Of a DNA stretch of 45,285 nucleotides, positions 15,956 to 25,397 are shown piece by piece. Numbering within the stretch: the first letter of the stretch is position 1; each line of letters starts with the position of its first letter. Source of the DNA: JBEIVB01 sp040374085. GTDB lineage: Bacteria; Bacteroidota; Bacteroidia; UBA4408. A model generated the notes under the pieces. That model saw only the letters and a list, made by a program, of their open reading frames with translations. It searched no databases and was not told the origin of the DNA. The stretch is taken from positions 1 through 45,285 of the forward strand of contig JBEIVB010000011.1 in the NCBI GenBank assembly GCA_040374085.1, in the 5' to 3' direction. The translations under genes and the position numbers were made by a program.

Positions 15956-17638
15956 ATGGCAGGTGGTGGATCGCCCAGGCAGAAGATGATTGGTATGATG
16001 TACCTTGTGTTAACAGCACTGTTGGCACTAAACGTACAGAAATCCGTTCTGGATTCCTTTGTTATCGTGAACGAAGGCTTGGAGAAGACCACGGAAAACT
16101 TTGCGCAAAAAAATGCCAATGTTTACCGGAACTTTGACAAGGCGTTGAAAGATGAAAAAACGCGCGACAAGGCAAAGCCTTACGCAGAGCTTGCAAAAGA
16201 GGTAAGGGTTAAGTGCGATGATTTGGTGAAATACATCGACGAAATGAAGCGCTTGGTCATTAAGGAAACCGACAAAAAGGAAAAGTCTGTTGCCGATACC
16301 CTTAAGTTGCGGAACGTTGATGCCAAAGACAACTTCGATACACCTGCTCAGGTTTTGTTGGGTGAGGAGACCAATCCGAAGAAAGGTCCAATGACCATTT
16401 CGGATCTCAAGTCGCGCATCAACAAGTTGCGTGAAGACTTAACTGCGATTTTTGATAAAAAACAAAACGGTAAAGACTTGTTTTTCCCCGATGTGAAAAA
16501 GGAGATGAAGGACAAACTGGAAGGGGATCTTGAGACTAATGATCCTCCTCAACGTGCAGGTGCTGCCAAAGAAACTTGGGAAATCGAAAAGGTGCTCCAC
16601 GTTCCCTTGGCCGCTGTCATAACCAACCTTACTGCATGTCAGGCAAATATTCGGAATGCTGAATCAGATGTTGTAACCAAGTTATTGGGATCCATTGGAG
16701 CAGATGATTTTAAGTTTGATAAGTTAACGGCAAAGGTTATTGCTGAGAAAAGTTACCTTATTCAGGGTGATGAATATAAAGCAGATGTTTTATTGGTTGC
16801 CTTCAATTCTACTTCCAACCCTGAAATGGTTTCCGGAGCTGCCGATACCACAAAGGGAGAGGATGTGGATCCAATGCGCGGTCCCGGAACCCCGATTAAG
16901 GTTGAAGGTGGAATAGGAAGGTACCGCGTGGGAACCGGTTCTCCCGGTGTTCAACGCTGGTCGGGTTGCATAAAGATGCCAAAGCCCGGTGGAGGGTTTA
17001 AATACTACCCATTTGCTTCTGAGTATGAGGTTGCTCCTCCTGCTCTGGTTGTTTCTCCCACCAAAATGAATGTATTTTATAAGGGGGTAGATAACCCTGT
17101 ATCGATTTCGGTTCCAGGTATTCCATCAAGTAGTCTTTCTGCTACCATTGATGGTGGCGGCAGTCTTACTCCTGATCCCGCAAACAAAGGAAGCTACATT
17201 GTTCGCATGCCACCTTCAGCGCCCACAAAAGTTTACATCACCGTTAGCGCGAAAATTGGAAATGCAACCAAGCCAATGGGGAAAATTGAGTTCAGGACCA
17301 AGCCGTTACCGGATCCTGTTGCCCTTTGCGGTACTGTTAAGTCCTCAGGTCCAATGGCCAAAGCCTTGTTCAAAAGCGTGGGCGCAGTCATTGCAAAGTA
17401 TGAGAATTTCGATTTCGAGTTGCCTGTAAAAGTGCGATCTTTTACACTCGGTACCTTTGTTGCTGGTGAGTTTAAGAGTTTTGAGCAAAAGGCGGGCAAC
17501 ATGTTTACCCCCGATCAATCGAATCTAATTGACAAGGCAAAAAATAATGCCAAATTTATCATTGAGGACATCAAGGTTTCGCTACCCGACGGGTCTACTC
17601 GTGTCCTCAATACCTTGAGTATAACCATTAAAGGCTAA
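15956..17638 (+). CDS. gldM: Type IX secretion motor/shaft protein GldM
   Basis: Single-pass inner-membrane protein whose long periplasmic part transmits motor motion from GldL to the GldK/GldN ring. The 560-residue protein begins MAGGGSPRQKMIGMMYLVLTA with a transmembrane helix at about 11-28, then a helical domain rich in Lys/Glu/Asp (30-230). Beta-rich domains follow to the C-terminus, matching the four-domain periplasmic architecture of GldM. The start ATG is 55 bases after gldL, and gldN follows after five bases, so the operon is tight. Confidence 0.95.
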   Translation: MAGGGSPRQKMIGMMYLVLTALLALNVQKSVLDSFVIVNEGLEKTTENFAQKNANVYRNFDKALKDEKTRDKAKPYAELAKEVRVKCDDLVKYIDEMKRLVIKETDKKEKSVADTLKLRNVDAKDNFDTPAQVLLGEETNPKKGPMTISDLKSRINKLREDLTAIFDKKQNGKDLFFPDVKKEMKDKLEGDLETNDPPQRAGAAKETWEIEKVLHVPLAAVITNLTACQANIRNAESDVVTKLLGSIGADDFKFDKLTAKVIAEKSYLIQGDEYKADVLLVAFNSTSNPEMVSGAADTTKGEDVDPMRGPGTPIKVEGGIGRYRVGTGSPGVQRWSGCIKMPKPGGGFKYYPFASEYEVAPPALVVSPTKMNVFYKGVDNPVSISVPGIPSSSLSATIDGGGSLTPDPANKGSYIVRMPPSAPTKVYITVSAKIGNATKPMGKIEFRTKPLPDPVALCGTVKSSGPMAKALFKSVGAVIAKYENFDFELPVKVRSFTLGTFVAGEFKSFEQKAGNMFTPDQSNLIDKAKNNAKFIIEDIKVSLPDGSTRVLNTLSITIKG

Positions 17639-17643
17639 ACATC

Positions 17644-18483
17644 ATGAAACGTTTCCTGGTTGCCCTTGTTATGTTCGCCCTGTTTGGGCTATCATCGGGT
17701 GTGGTTGCCCAAACCAACATCCTCGATGGTGTTTACATTAAGGAACATCCATCGGAGCGGAAGTTTATTCCATATACATATCTGCGCGAGGCGGATGTGA
17801 TGTGGTCTAAGCGTATTTGGAGGAAGATGGATCTTACCCAAAAAATGAACCATGTTTTCTATTACCCGAAGGACAACATTCAGGGTAGAAAGAGTTTGAT
17901 GAAGGTTATTTACGACGGAATTGTTGAAGATGGCACCTTAGTGCCTTATGCCGACGTCAACGATGGTGATTTCTCAGAGGTAATGACTAAGGCGAATATT
18001 GTGGCCATGTTGAATCGAATGGATACCTCCTATGTTCCCGATCCTGAAAATCCGGATAACACCATCCAAAAGATTTATGAGGTGAAGTTTCAGCCTTCCA
18101 GTGTAAAGGAGTTCAAGATCAAAGAAGATTGGTTTTTTGATAAGCAACGATCTGTAATGGATGTTCGCATCATAGGTCTTTGTCCTGTGATGGAAGAGGA
18201 GAAGAATGGCAGCATGCGCAAGAAGTCACTCTTTTGGATTTATTTCCCAGAGGCACGTGTGGTGTTCGCAAATGCAGAAATATATAATCGTCAAAACGAT
18301 GCTGAACGGAGGACTATTGAAGATCTATTCTGGAAGCGTCAATTCTCGTCCTTCATATACAAGGAATCAAACGTTTACGATCGTTTGATTCAGGATTACC
18401 GTGAAGGCATGGATGCTTTGGCTGAGTCTGAGAAGATTAAGGAAGACATCTTCAATGTGGAACATGACCTTTGGGAATTCTAG
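17644..18483 (+). CDS. gldN: Type IX secretion ring protein GldN (PorN)
   Basis: A 279-residue periplasmic protein that with GldK forms the ring at the inner face of the outer membrane. It has a signal peptide (MKRFLVALVMFALFGLSSGVVAQT) and the family sequence IPYTYLREADVMWSKRIWRKMDLTQKMN, followed by FPEARVVFANAEIYNRQNDAERRT. Length is normal for the short GldN form. It is the last gene of the operon and is followed after about 20 bases by an intrinsic terminator. Confidence 0.95.
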   Translation: MKRFLVALVMFALFGLSSGVVAQTNILDGVYIKEHPSERKFIPYTYLREADVMWSKRIWRKMDLTQKMNHVFYYPKDNIQGRKSLMKVIYDGIVEDGTLVPYADVNDGDFSEVMTKANIVAMLNRMDTSYVPDPENPDNTIQKIYEVKFQPSSVKEFKIKEDWFFDKQRSVMDVRIIGLCPVMEEEKNGSMRKKSLFWIYFPEARVVFANAEIYNRQNDAERRTIEDLFWKRQFSSFIYKESNVYDRLIQDYREGMDALAESEKIKEDIFNVEHDLWEF

Positions 18484-18500
18484 TCCTAATGGATTATTGC

Positions 18501-18532
18501 AAAAAGCCGGCTCAGCGAGTCGGTTTTTTTTT
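18501..18532 (+). terminator. Intrinsic terminator of the gld operon
   Basis: Stem CCGGCTC / GAGTCGG (one G-U pair) with a three-base loop AGC, followed by a run of nine T. It lies 23 bases after the gldN stop codon. Confidence 0.85.
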
Positions 18533-18563
18533 GTCCAAAAAACGTTGACATGATTTTTTAGGC

Positions 18564-18594
18564 AAAAAAAAGAGGCCAACGTTTGTTGACCTCC
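18564..18594 (-). terminator. Intrinsic terminator of the tRNA-Met gene
   Basis: On the minus strand the stem GAGGTCAAC / GTTGGCCTC (one G-U pair, loop AAAC) is followed by a run of eight T. It starts a few bases after the 3' end of the tRNA gene. Confidence 0.85.
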
Positions 18595-18598
18595 TAGG

Positions 18599-18671
18599 TA
18601 GCGGGAGCCGGACTCGAACCGACGGCCTTTGGGTTATGAGCCCAACGAGCTACCAACTGCTCCATCCCGCA
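18599..18671 (-). tRNA. Initiator tRNA-Met (anticodon CAU)
   Basis: The minus strand folds as a complete cloverleaf of 73 bases: acceptor stem GCGGGA/TCCCGC, D-arm GAGCAGTTGGTAGCTC, anticodon arm TTGGG-CTCATAA-CCCAA and T-arm CGTCGGTTCGAGTCCGGC. The anticodon stem has three consecutive G-C pairs next to the loop. The 1:72 position is unpaired (U-U). Both features mark an initiator rather than an elongator tRNA. CCA is not encoded (CCT follows A73). It is convergent to gldN. Confidence 0.92.
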
Positions 18672-18718
18672 CTGTATCTTGTAGCGTAGTTTGGTAATAC
18701 GCTTTCTAATTCCGGGTA

Positions 18719-18726
18719 CAAAGATA
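18719..18726 (-). promoter_or_regulatory. -7 element of the tRNA-Met gene
   Basis: Minus-strand TATCTTTG is an exact TAnnTTTG match about 48 bases upstream of the mature 5' end. The primary transcript would carry a leader of about 40 bases for RNase P to remove. Confidence 0.45.
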
Positions 18727-18758
18727 TATTTCGTTCCTTTGCAATCCTAATTTTTTTG

Positions 18759-19646
18759 GTGCATAAAGCAGGGTTTGTCAATATTCTTGGTCGCCCCAAT
18801 GCGGGTAAGTCCACTTTGATGAACTGCCTCATTGGGGAAGACTTGTCTGTGACCCATTCAAAAGCACAAACTACACGTCATCGGATATTGGGCATTTTAA
18901 ATGGTCAGGATTACCAGATGGTCTACTCAGACACGCCCGGAGTAATGGAAGCACCAGCCTACAAGCTGCAGGAGGCGATGATGGAAATGGTTCATGGTGC
19001 TTTACGCGATGCGGATGTTTTCTTGTTGGTTGTGGATGTAACCGATAAGGTTCCCTTTCCTGAGCATTTGGTGAAGCGCATGGAAGATTCGGGGAAACCG
19101 GTGGTGGTTTGCCTTAACAAAATTGATGCCTCCAACAAAGAAGTCCTCAGTACGGTTGCAGAATATTGGTCGGGAAGATTGCCGGGTGCCGAGATCATTC
19201 CCGTTTCTGCCAAACACAGGTTCCACATAGACCAGGTTTTGCGTACTCTTTTGGGGCATTTGCCGGAGCATCCTCCGTATTTTGACAAAGATCAGCTAAC
19301 CGACCGAACGGAGCGTTTCTTCGTTTGTGAGATTATCCGGGGGCAGATTCTTGGGCTTTATGAAGAGGAGATACCCTATTCAGTAGAAGTAGTGCCGGAG
19401 TCTTTCCAAGATAAGGAAGGGATTACGGTTATTCGATGTGCGATTTTGGTTGCCAGGGAATCACAGAAGGCCATTTTAATTGGATCCGGTGGCAAGGCAA
19501 TAAAACGTTTGGGGGTGGCCAGCCGAAAGGAAATGGAATCTTTTTTGGGCAGGAGAGTTTTTTTAGAATTGATTGTAAAAGTGGATCCGGATTGGCGCGA
19601 TAACCCCCAGAGGCTTAAGCGTTTTGGATACCTAGATGTAACGTAA
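18759..19646 (+). CDS. era: Ribosome-assembly GTPase Era
   Basis: GTPase that binds the 3' end of 16S rRNA during 30S assembly. The 295-residue protein has G1 GRPNAGKST (11-19), G3 DTPG and G4 NKID, and a C-terminal KH domain with GSGGKAIKRLG. There is no ATG at the N-terminus. The family's usual first residues (xHKAGFVNI) start at a GTG at 18759, with a TTG immediately before it, so translation starts on a non-ATG codon. A weak -7 candidate TTCCTTTG lies at 18734-18741. The stop overlaps the der start (TAATG). Confidence 0.93.
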   Translation: MHKAGFVNILGRPNAGKSTLMNCLIGEDLSVTHSKAQTTRHRILGILNGQDYQMVYSDTPGVMEAPAYKLQEAMMEMVHGALRDADVFLLVVDVTDKVPFPEHLVKRMEDSGKPVVVCLNKIDASNKEVLSTVAEYWSGRLPGAEIIPVSAKHRFHIDQVLRTLLGHLPEHPPYFDKDQLTDRTERFFVCEIIRGQILGLYEEEIPYSVEVVPESFQDKEGITVIRCAILVARESQKAILIGSGGKAIKRLGVASRKEMESFLGRRVFLELIVKVDPDWRDNPQRLKRFGYLDVT

Positions 19647-20974
19647 TGGAATCGGAGATTGTAGCCATCATTGGCAGACCTAACGTAGGGAAATCGACCC
19701 TGTTTAATCGCCTAACCGGCACACGCAAGGCAATTGTGGATGAGCAGGCCGGTGTAACCCGCGATCGCCACTATGGTTTTGTGGAGTGGGGGGGTAGACA
19801 GTTTTCCATTGTGGACACAGGCGGCTACATCAAGGGCTCAGATGATGTTTTTGAGGATGATATCCGGAAGCAGGTTTTGATTGCATTAAAGGAATGTAAA
19901 GTAGTGCTGTTTGTAGTGGATGTAACCACGGGTATTACCGATTTAGATCAAACCATTGCCAGCGTTTTAAGAAAAGCCGGCAAGCCGGTAATCTTAGTGG
20001 TGAATAAAGTGGATCACAATCAACGCGAAGCCGAGGCTTCTGAGTTTTATGGATTGGGGTTAGGCGATTATCTAACCATTAGTTCTGCAAACGGCTCCGG
20101 CACTGGCGAGCTTCTGGACAACGTATTGGAGCATCTTTCCAAGGTTTCGGTAGATCCGGAGCAAGATGCAGATGCAGAGGAAGATCGAGTTCCGAAGCTG
20201 GCCATAGTGGGTCGTCCGAACGTAGGAAAATCCTCCTTGCTGAATGCATGGGTTGGGGAAGAGCGCAATATTGTAACACCGGTAGCGGGCACCACCCGCG
20301 ATACCATTCATACACGTTACCAGGCTTTTGGGTTCGACTTCCTTTTGGTGGATACCGCCGGCTTGCGAAAAAAAGGCAAGGTGCACGAAGACATCGAGTT
20401 TTTCTCGGTAATGCGAACCATTCAAGCCATTCAGGAGGCAGATGTGTGTTTTCTGATGCTTGATGCTCAAGAAGGCATTGAGGCTCAGGATCTGAATATC
20501 TTTCATTTGATACAGAAACATCATAAAGGATTGGTTATTTTAGTAAACAAGTGGGATGCTGTTGAGAAGGATCATCTGACCATGGCAGCATATAAAGAAA
20601 GAATCCTCGAGCGCATTGCCCCGTTTCGCGATGTACCCATTCTTTTTGTGTCTGCATTGGAGAAGCAACGGATCCACAAGGCCCTTGAAACTGCCCTGGA
20701 GGTCTTTCAAAATAGACAAAGGAGAATACCCACTCATGAACTTAATGAGTTTATTCTACCCATCATTGAGAATCAACCTCCGCCTGCAACCAAAGGGAAA
20801 TACATTAAAATAAAGTTTGTAACCCAATTGCCCACTCGTTATCCGTCGTTTGCATTTTTCTGCAATCTTCCCCAATATGTTCGTGAATCCTATAAGCGCT
20901 TTCTTGAGAATAAGCTTAGGGAGCGTTATCCACTGAGTGGTGTGCCCGTAGAAATTTATTTTCGAAAGAAGTAA
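19646..20974 (+). CDS. der: Ribosome-assembly GTPase Der (EngA)
   Basis: Double GTPase needed for 50S subunit maturation. The 442-residue protein has two G domains in tandem. The first has GRPNVGKST, DTGG and NKVD; the second has GRPNVGKSS, DTAG and NKWD. A C-terminal KH-like domain ends in GVPVEIYFRKK. Its ATG overlaps the era stop by one base, and its stop overlaps the next ATG in the same way, so era, der and the following membrane-protein gene are translationally coupled. Confidence 0.96.
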   Translation: MESEIVAIIGRPNVGKSTLFNRLTGTRKAIVDEQAGVTRDRHYGFVEWGGRQFSIVDTGGYIKGSDDVFEDDIRKQVLIALKECKVVLFVVDVTTGITDLDQTIASVLRKAGKPVILVVNKVDHNQREAEASEFYGLGLGDYLTISSANGSGTGELLDNVLEHLSKVSVDPEQDADAEEDRVPKLAIVGRPNVGKSSLLNAWVGEERNIVTPVAGTTRDTIHTRYQAFGFDFLLVDTAGLRKKGKVHEDIEFFSVMRTIQAIQEADVCFLMLDAQEGIEAQDLNIFHLIQKHHKGLVILVNKWDAVEKDHLTMAAYKERILERIAPFRDVPILFVSALEKQRIHKALETALEVFQNRQRRIPTHELNEFILPIIENQPPPATKGKYIKIKFVTQLPTRYPSFAFFCNLPQYVRESYKRFLENKLRERYPLSGVPVEIYFRKK

Positions 20975-21477
20975 TGGATTTGATTGTTTTATTGATTCTC
21001 CTAGTAGCTGTTCTGGGTTGTCTCAATACGATATCCTCATGGTTTCTGTATCGTTCCAAAACCTATATGTGGTTTGCCAATGGACTCTTCACATTATTAT
21101 TTGTGGGCTATTGGGTTTATAGGATTCAGCAACAATCTGTTCTTCAGCAAAGCCGTCGATTGGCTCTGAAAGACCAAGTATTTCAAAAGAGCAATAGATC
21201 GAAAGTTCGTGAGTCATTGGCATACCATGATCTGTGGGATTTTTACATAAAAGATCAAAGATCTTTTGATCGGGAGGAGGATCGTGTAAGACAAGTTCAA
21301 TCGGTTATTCTTTTATCTTGTTGCCTGCAAATTGTCTTTGCACTTTACAGACTTAGAAAAGCGGAACGTAAATTTCCAATGTTTCTGCCCGATTACCAGA
21401 AGCAGCGCAAATTTTATTGGATTATGCTTGGATTTTGTCTGTTGGTGTACCTCTTACCCCTTTTCTTAGGCGTATAG
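20974..21477 (+). CDS. Unknown integral membrane protein coupled to der
   Basis: I do not recognise this 167-residue protein. It has four hydrophobic segments: residues ~2-20, ~33-50, ~108-125 and ~148-166. A charged loop of about 55 residues, rich in Arg, Lys, Gln and Asp, lies between the second and third. There is no signal peptide and no catalytic motif. The ATG overlaps the der stop (TAATG), so it is likely expressed with the two GTPases. Genes in this position may be simple passengers. No function is inferred. Confidence 0.6.
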   Translation: MDLIVLLILLVAVLGCLNTISSWFLYRSKTYMWFANGLFTLLFVGYWVYRIQQQSVLQQSRRLALKDQVFQKSNRSKVRESLAYHDLWDFYIKDQRSFDREEDRVRQVQSVILLSCCLQIVFALYRLRKAERKFPMFLPDYQKQRKFYWIMLGFCLLVYLLPLFLGV

Positions 21478-21730
21478 CTCCTGCTCGATTGCAGCTTTGG
21501 ATTCTTGTGATTTAGTGCACAGCTTGAATATGGATGATGCATATTCTTGTAGTTATAACCTAATGGGGTTCCCCTATTTTGGATGCCAATAATTATCTTT
21601 ATCCACGCATCTTTTGTTTTTGAACGAATATGAAGAGCACAATCCGTACACCCAAATCGGTTGGGGTGATAAATCGAAGTTTTGTTTTGGGCACGATCCA
21701 AAATTTCTTGGGGGATCAACTGCTATAGAA
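21478..21730 (+). other. Intergenic region before priA with a hairpin
   Basis: This stretch holds no supported gene. It contains a 7-bp inverted repeat GAATATG / CATATTC (21526-21546, seven-base loop) and a short GC-rich repeat GGGG-TT-CCCC at 21565-21574; neither is followed by a T-run. A near-match -7 element TATCTTTA lies at 21594-21601. The priA frame is open through 21614-21730, but that part does not look like PriA sequence. Confidence 0.4.
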
Positions 21731-24205
21731 TTGGAAGAGGGGTCTTTTGTTGAAGTGGTGTTACCCAGGGCGGTACCGGGTGTTTTTACGTACCGAGTTC
21801 CTGCTGATTGGGTTGGAAGAATAGAGCCCGGGCAGCGCGTTGTGGTTCCATTTGCTCGCGGCAATTGGGTAACCGGAATTGTGTGGCGCTTGCTTTCCGT
21901 GCCTCCTGAGGGGTATGCGGTTAAATTCATCGAATTTGTAGTGGAGGAGGCTCCGTTGTTGACCCCAACTTCTCTGGTTTTTTGGGAGTGGGTGAGCCGC
22001 TATTATATGGCGCATCTGGGGGAAGTAATGTTGTTGGCATTGCCCAGTGTTTGGCAATTGGAGGCACAAACCCGCTTGTTGCCTTCCTTCGATTGGGAGC
22101 AGCGGCATCAGGAGGTGGATTGGCATGCAGAGGCTGAGGAGGTTTTAAAAATGTGGGAGTTGATAAGAAGTCAAGAAGGATTTGTGTTGGAGAAGTCGGG
22201 GTTGGACATGGCAGTTGATTCACACAAGTATGCAGCTCGTTTGATCTCTTTAGGCGTAGTGATTCCTGAAAAGGAATTAAAAGAACGTTATCGTCCTTTG
22301 CGTGCTCCTTATCTTTCTTTGTCTCCCGAATTACAAGGTGATGACGGATTGAAGAGCGTGCTGGACCAATTGTCTCGATGGCCGAAACAAGAGGCTGTTG
22401 TTTTAGAGGTCCTACACCACCTATCCTCAAATGCCTCCGATCGATTGGGGAAGGTTCCCCAACGATTGGTAATGAAGAGGCTTGCGGGCCATGAATCTTC
22501 TCTTGCCACGCTTCTGCGCAATGGTATTTTGATCCGTGAGCAGGTAGAGGTAGATCGTTTTGGCGACGCACGGGGTGGGCAGCCCTTGCCGGAGCTCACA
22601 TCTGCCCAGCGCGATGCATTTTCAGCTGTTGAGATTGGTTTCGATTCGAAGCTGCCGGTCATGCTTTTAGGAGCCAGTGGAAGTGGCAAAACGGTATTGT
22701 ACCTGCATGCGATTCAACGTCAATTGGAATTGGGTCTATCGGTATTGGTGCTTGTCCCCGAGACTGCGCTCTCTGCTCAGTTGGTGGGGCGATTTCAATC
22801 CGTATTTGGCGACCGTGTTGTGCCATATCACAACCGGCTTTCCGCCCATGAGCGAGCCGAGGTGTGGGCAAGGGCTTCGGACAAGGCTCAACCGAGTGTG
22901 GTTGTGGGAACCCGGGCCTCTATATGGCTTCCATTTCATAATATAGGGCTGATTGTTGTAGATGAGGAGCACGATGTTTCCTACAAGCAGTCGGACGGAG
23001 CCCCCCGCATACAAGCCCGAGACGCTGCTTTATATCTCGGCAGGCTTCATAATTCAAATATAATACTGGGTTCGGCAACCCCTTCTGCGGAGTCTTATCA
23101 GAATGCCCTATTGGGAAGGTATCATCTGGTATCTCTCACGGAGCGGTATGGCGGTCTGCCCTTTCCCAGGGTGGAAATTCTCGATGTTGCATCGTTGCGT
23201 AAGAGCCGACAAATGCACGGGTTGTTTAGCCATCCTCTTATGGAGGCAATGGACGGCACTCTTGCGCGGGGCCATCAGGTAATGCTGTTTCAGAACCGCA
23301 GAGGGTTTTCTCCTCACCTTCAATGCGAAGGATGTGGTTGGGTACCCGGTTGCAGCCGATGCGATGTTAGTTTGACCTATTACAAACAAGCCCATTCTTT
23401 GAAATGCCATTATTGCGGAGCTCATGAGGCTGTTCCTGAGTTCTGTCCCACTTGTGGATCACACCGCGTAGTTTGGGTGGGAAGTGGAACTGAGCGCGTA
23501 GAAGAGGAATTGCAATTGCTAAGGCCCGATTGGAAAATTGCACGCATGGATTTGGAGACAACGCGTTCACGAGTGGCCCTTCAGCATTTGCTTGACTCCT
23601 TTTCGGAGGGGGCCGTGCAGGTGCTTATTGGAACTCAGATGATGAGCAAGGGTTTGGATTTTGCGAACGTGGGCTTGGTAGGGGTTTTGCATGCGGATGC
23701 GCTGTTTCGATTTCCCGATTTTAGAGCCCCTGAACGCGCTCTTCAACTTCTGTTGCAGCTTGCCGGCCGTGCCGGAAGGGGTAATCATGCAGGAAGCATG
23801 TTGGTTCAAACCTACGATCCATCTCATCCGGTAGTTCAGCAGTTGGTGCAAGTGCACTATGCCTCTTTCCTTTCCCAGCTGCTAACGGAGCGTCAGCAAT
23901 ACCGTTATCCACCCTATGTTCGTTTGATTCGACTTGTTGTAAAGCATCGCGATCCCAACTTGGTTGAAGCGGGAGCGGCTGCCTTGGCTGCAGAAATTCG
24001 AAGTCGCATTGGACAAGGGGTTATGGGTCCGGTTTGGGCTCTTGTGCCCCGGGTAAACAATTGGTTTCATCAAGAAATCCTCATGAAACTCGAAGCCGGG
24101 CCGGGCTTAGGCGCTGCTAAAGACAAGCTCCGTGAGAGCATCAAGGCTTTCCATGCTCGCTCGGATTGGAAGGCCATCCGTTTGGTGTTGGATGTAGATC
24201 CATGA
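21731..24205 (+). CDS. priA: Primosomal protein N' (replication restart helicase PriA)
   Basis: 3'-5' superfamily 2 helicase that reloads the replisome at stalled forks. It has an N-terminal 3'-DNA-binding domain (FVEVVLPRAVPGVFTYRVP), Walker A G314ASGSGKT and the DEEH box at 411-414. The zinc-binding cysteine cluster includes CEGCGWVPGCSRC and CPTCG, and helicase motif VI lies in LQLAGRAGRG. The frame has no ATG near the expected start. A TTG at 21731 gives an 824-residue protein with a normal N-terminus, whereas the TTG at 21614 adds 39 unrelated residues. Which is used is uncertain. The 3' end lies just upstream of porQ. Confidence 0.93.
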   Translation: MEEGSFVEVVLPRAVPGVFTYRVPADWVGRIEPGQRVVVPFARGNWVTGIVWRLLSVPPEGYAVKFIEFVVEEAPLLTPTSLVFWEWVSRYYMAHLGEVMLLALPSVWQLEAQTRLLPSFDWEQRHQEVDWHAEAEEVLKMWELIRSQEGFVLEKSGLDMAVDSHKYAARLISLGVVIPEKELKERYRPLRAPYLSLSPELQGDDGLKSVLDQLSRWPKQEAVVLEVLHHLSSNASDRLGKVPQRLVMKRLAGHESSLATLLRNGILIREQVEVDRFGDARGGQPLPELTSAQRDAFSAVEIGFDSKLPVMLLGASGSGKTVLYLHAIQRQLELGLSVLVLVPETALSAQLVGRFQSVFGDRVVPYHNRLSAHERAEVWARASDKAQPSVVVGTRASIWLPFHNIGLIVVDEEHDVSYKQSDGAPRIQARDAALYLGRLHNSNIILGSATPSAESYQNALLGRYHLVSLTERYGGLPFPRVEILDVASLRKSRQMHGLFSHPLMEAMDGTLARGHQVMLFQNRRGFSPHLQCEGCGWVPGCSRCDVSLTYYKQAHSLKCHYCGAHEAVPEFCPTCGSHRVVWVGSGTERVEEELQLLRPDWKIARMDLETTRSRVALQHLLDSFSEGAVQVLIGTQMMSKGLDFANVGLVGVLHADALFRFPDFRAPERALQLLLQLAGRAGRGNHAGSMLVQTYDPSHPVVQQLVQVHYASFLSQLLTERQQYRYPPYVRLIRLVVKHRDPNLVEAGAAALAAEIRSRIGQGVMGPVWALVPRVNNWFHQEILMKLEAGPGLGAAKDKLRESIKAFHARSDWKAIRLVLDVDP

Positions 24206-24249
24206 AGCTTGTTGCCGAGGCGGTACTATTTTGTGCACTTTTGCGTTTG

Positions 24250-25317
24250 ATGGCTATGCGCATTGCTTCTACCGCCCTTATTTGTTTGTGTTGCCTTGTT
24301 TTATTGCCTTTTTCCGGACGAAGTCAATCGGGTGGAAAAACCGTTTTCCGTTTTCTGGAAACGGTGCCTTCGGCATACCTCTCTGCGATGGGTGGCGCTG
24401 CTCCATGTGCCAAGGGCGATGATGCGACCCTGGGCTGGGCAACTCCATCCTTGTTGCATGCGGGCATGGGCGGCCAGGTATCCATCAATCAAGTCAATTA
24501 CTTAGCTGATGCCAACTTTGGATTTACCGGATACACCCATGATTTTGGTTCTTTGGGTACCGGATTTGCCGCCATACAATACTTTAACTATGGGAAGTTT
24601 GTTCGAACCGATGAGGCTGCACAGGTTCAGGGAGATTTTAAAGCCGCTGATTATGCCTTCGTTACAGGTTGGGGAAAAGCCATTAATCCGGTGATCACGG
24701 TGGGGGGATCTTACAAATTTATTTATTCGGTGATGGAGGGATATTCCGCATTGGGCATGGCTGTTGATTTAGCGGGTACTTATGTGCGCCCCGACCAGCG
24801 CCTTGTGGTAACTGTTGCTTTGCGTAACGCAGGAGTACAACTAAAAGAGTATATGTCTGGAGGAAGAGGAAACTTGCCCATTAATTTAACGGCAGGAATT
24901 TCCTACCGTCCTGAGCATGTTCCCGTACGATTAAGTCTGACCTTAGATCAATTGCAACGATGGGATTTGGCATTTCGAGATACTACTGTTTATCCGAACC
25001 GCGATCCCAACACAGGACAGGTATTGGAGTATGCAAATCCTTGGGCGGAAAATCTTTTTCGCCAGTTTATTTTTGGGGGAGAGTTTTTGTTAAGCAAGTC
25101 CTTTCAGGTACGTTTGGGATACCACTATCGTCGCAGGCAGGAGCTTGGATTAGACACGAGGGGTGGACTGGCAGGATTTTCATTAGGAGCAGGGTTGAAG
25201 CTCTATAAATTCCAACTCAGTTATGCCTGGTCTCAATATCACTTCTTTGGAGCATCGCACCACTTTTCTTTAGCCTTTCGATTGCAGGATTTTAAGCGAA
25301 GAACAACAAAGGGTTAA
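24250..25317 (+). CDS. porQ: Type IX secretion system protein PorQ
   Basis: A 355-residue outer-membrane barrel of the PorV/PorQ class; PorQ takes part in the attachment/shuttle complex of the type IX secretion system. After the signal peptide (cleavage near GRSQS) it begins GGKTVFRFLETVPSAYLSAMGG, the PorQ hallmark. The frame is open to an ATG at 24202 that overlaps the priA stop, but that start gives an overlong signal peptide; 24250 or 24256 is more likely. CACTTTTG at 24236-24243 is a possible -7 element. The following cmk is a common neighbour of porQ in this phylum, as I recall. It is separate from the gld operon. Confidence 0.88.
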   Translation: MAMRIASTALICLCCLVLLPFSGRSQSGGKTVFRFLETVPSAYLSAMGGAAPCAKGDDATLGWATPSLLHAGMGGQVSINQVNYLADANFGFTGYTHDFGSLGTGFAAIQYFNYGKFVRTDEAAQVQGDFKAADYAFVTGWGKAINPVITVGGSYKFIYSVMEGYSALGMAVDLAGTYVRPDQRLVVTVALRNAGVQLKEYMSGGRGNLPINLTAGISYRPEHVPVRLSLTLDQLQRWDLAFRDTTVYPNRDPNTGQVLEYANPWAENLFRQFIFGGEFLLSKSFQVRLGYHYRRRQELGLDTRGGLAGFSLGAGLKLYKFQLSYAWSQYHFFGASHHFSLAFRLQDFKRRTTKG

Positions 25318-25397
25318 TGCGGACTTACACCCTATGTTGACAAGCGAGTGTTCAAGCCCAGATTTTTTTTTCAAATTTGCGTCGCTTTTTCTCCACT

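Noticed and set aside
21927..22571. 214-codon minus-strand open frame opposite priA
   Set aside because: Composition is rich in Pro, His and Arg with no motif, and it is entirely within priA.
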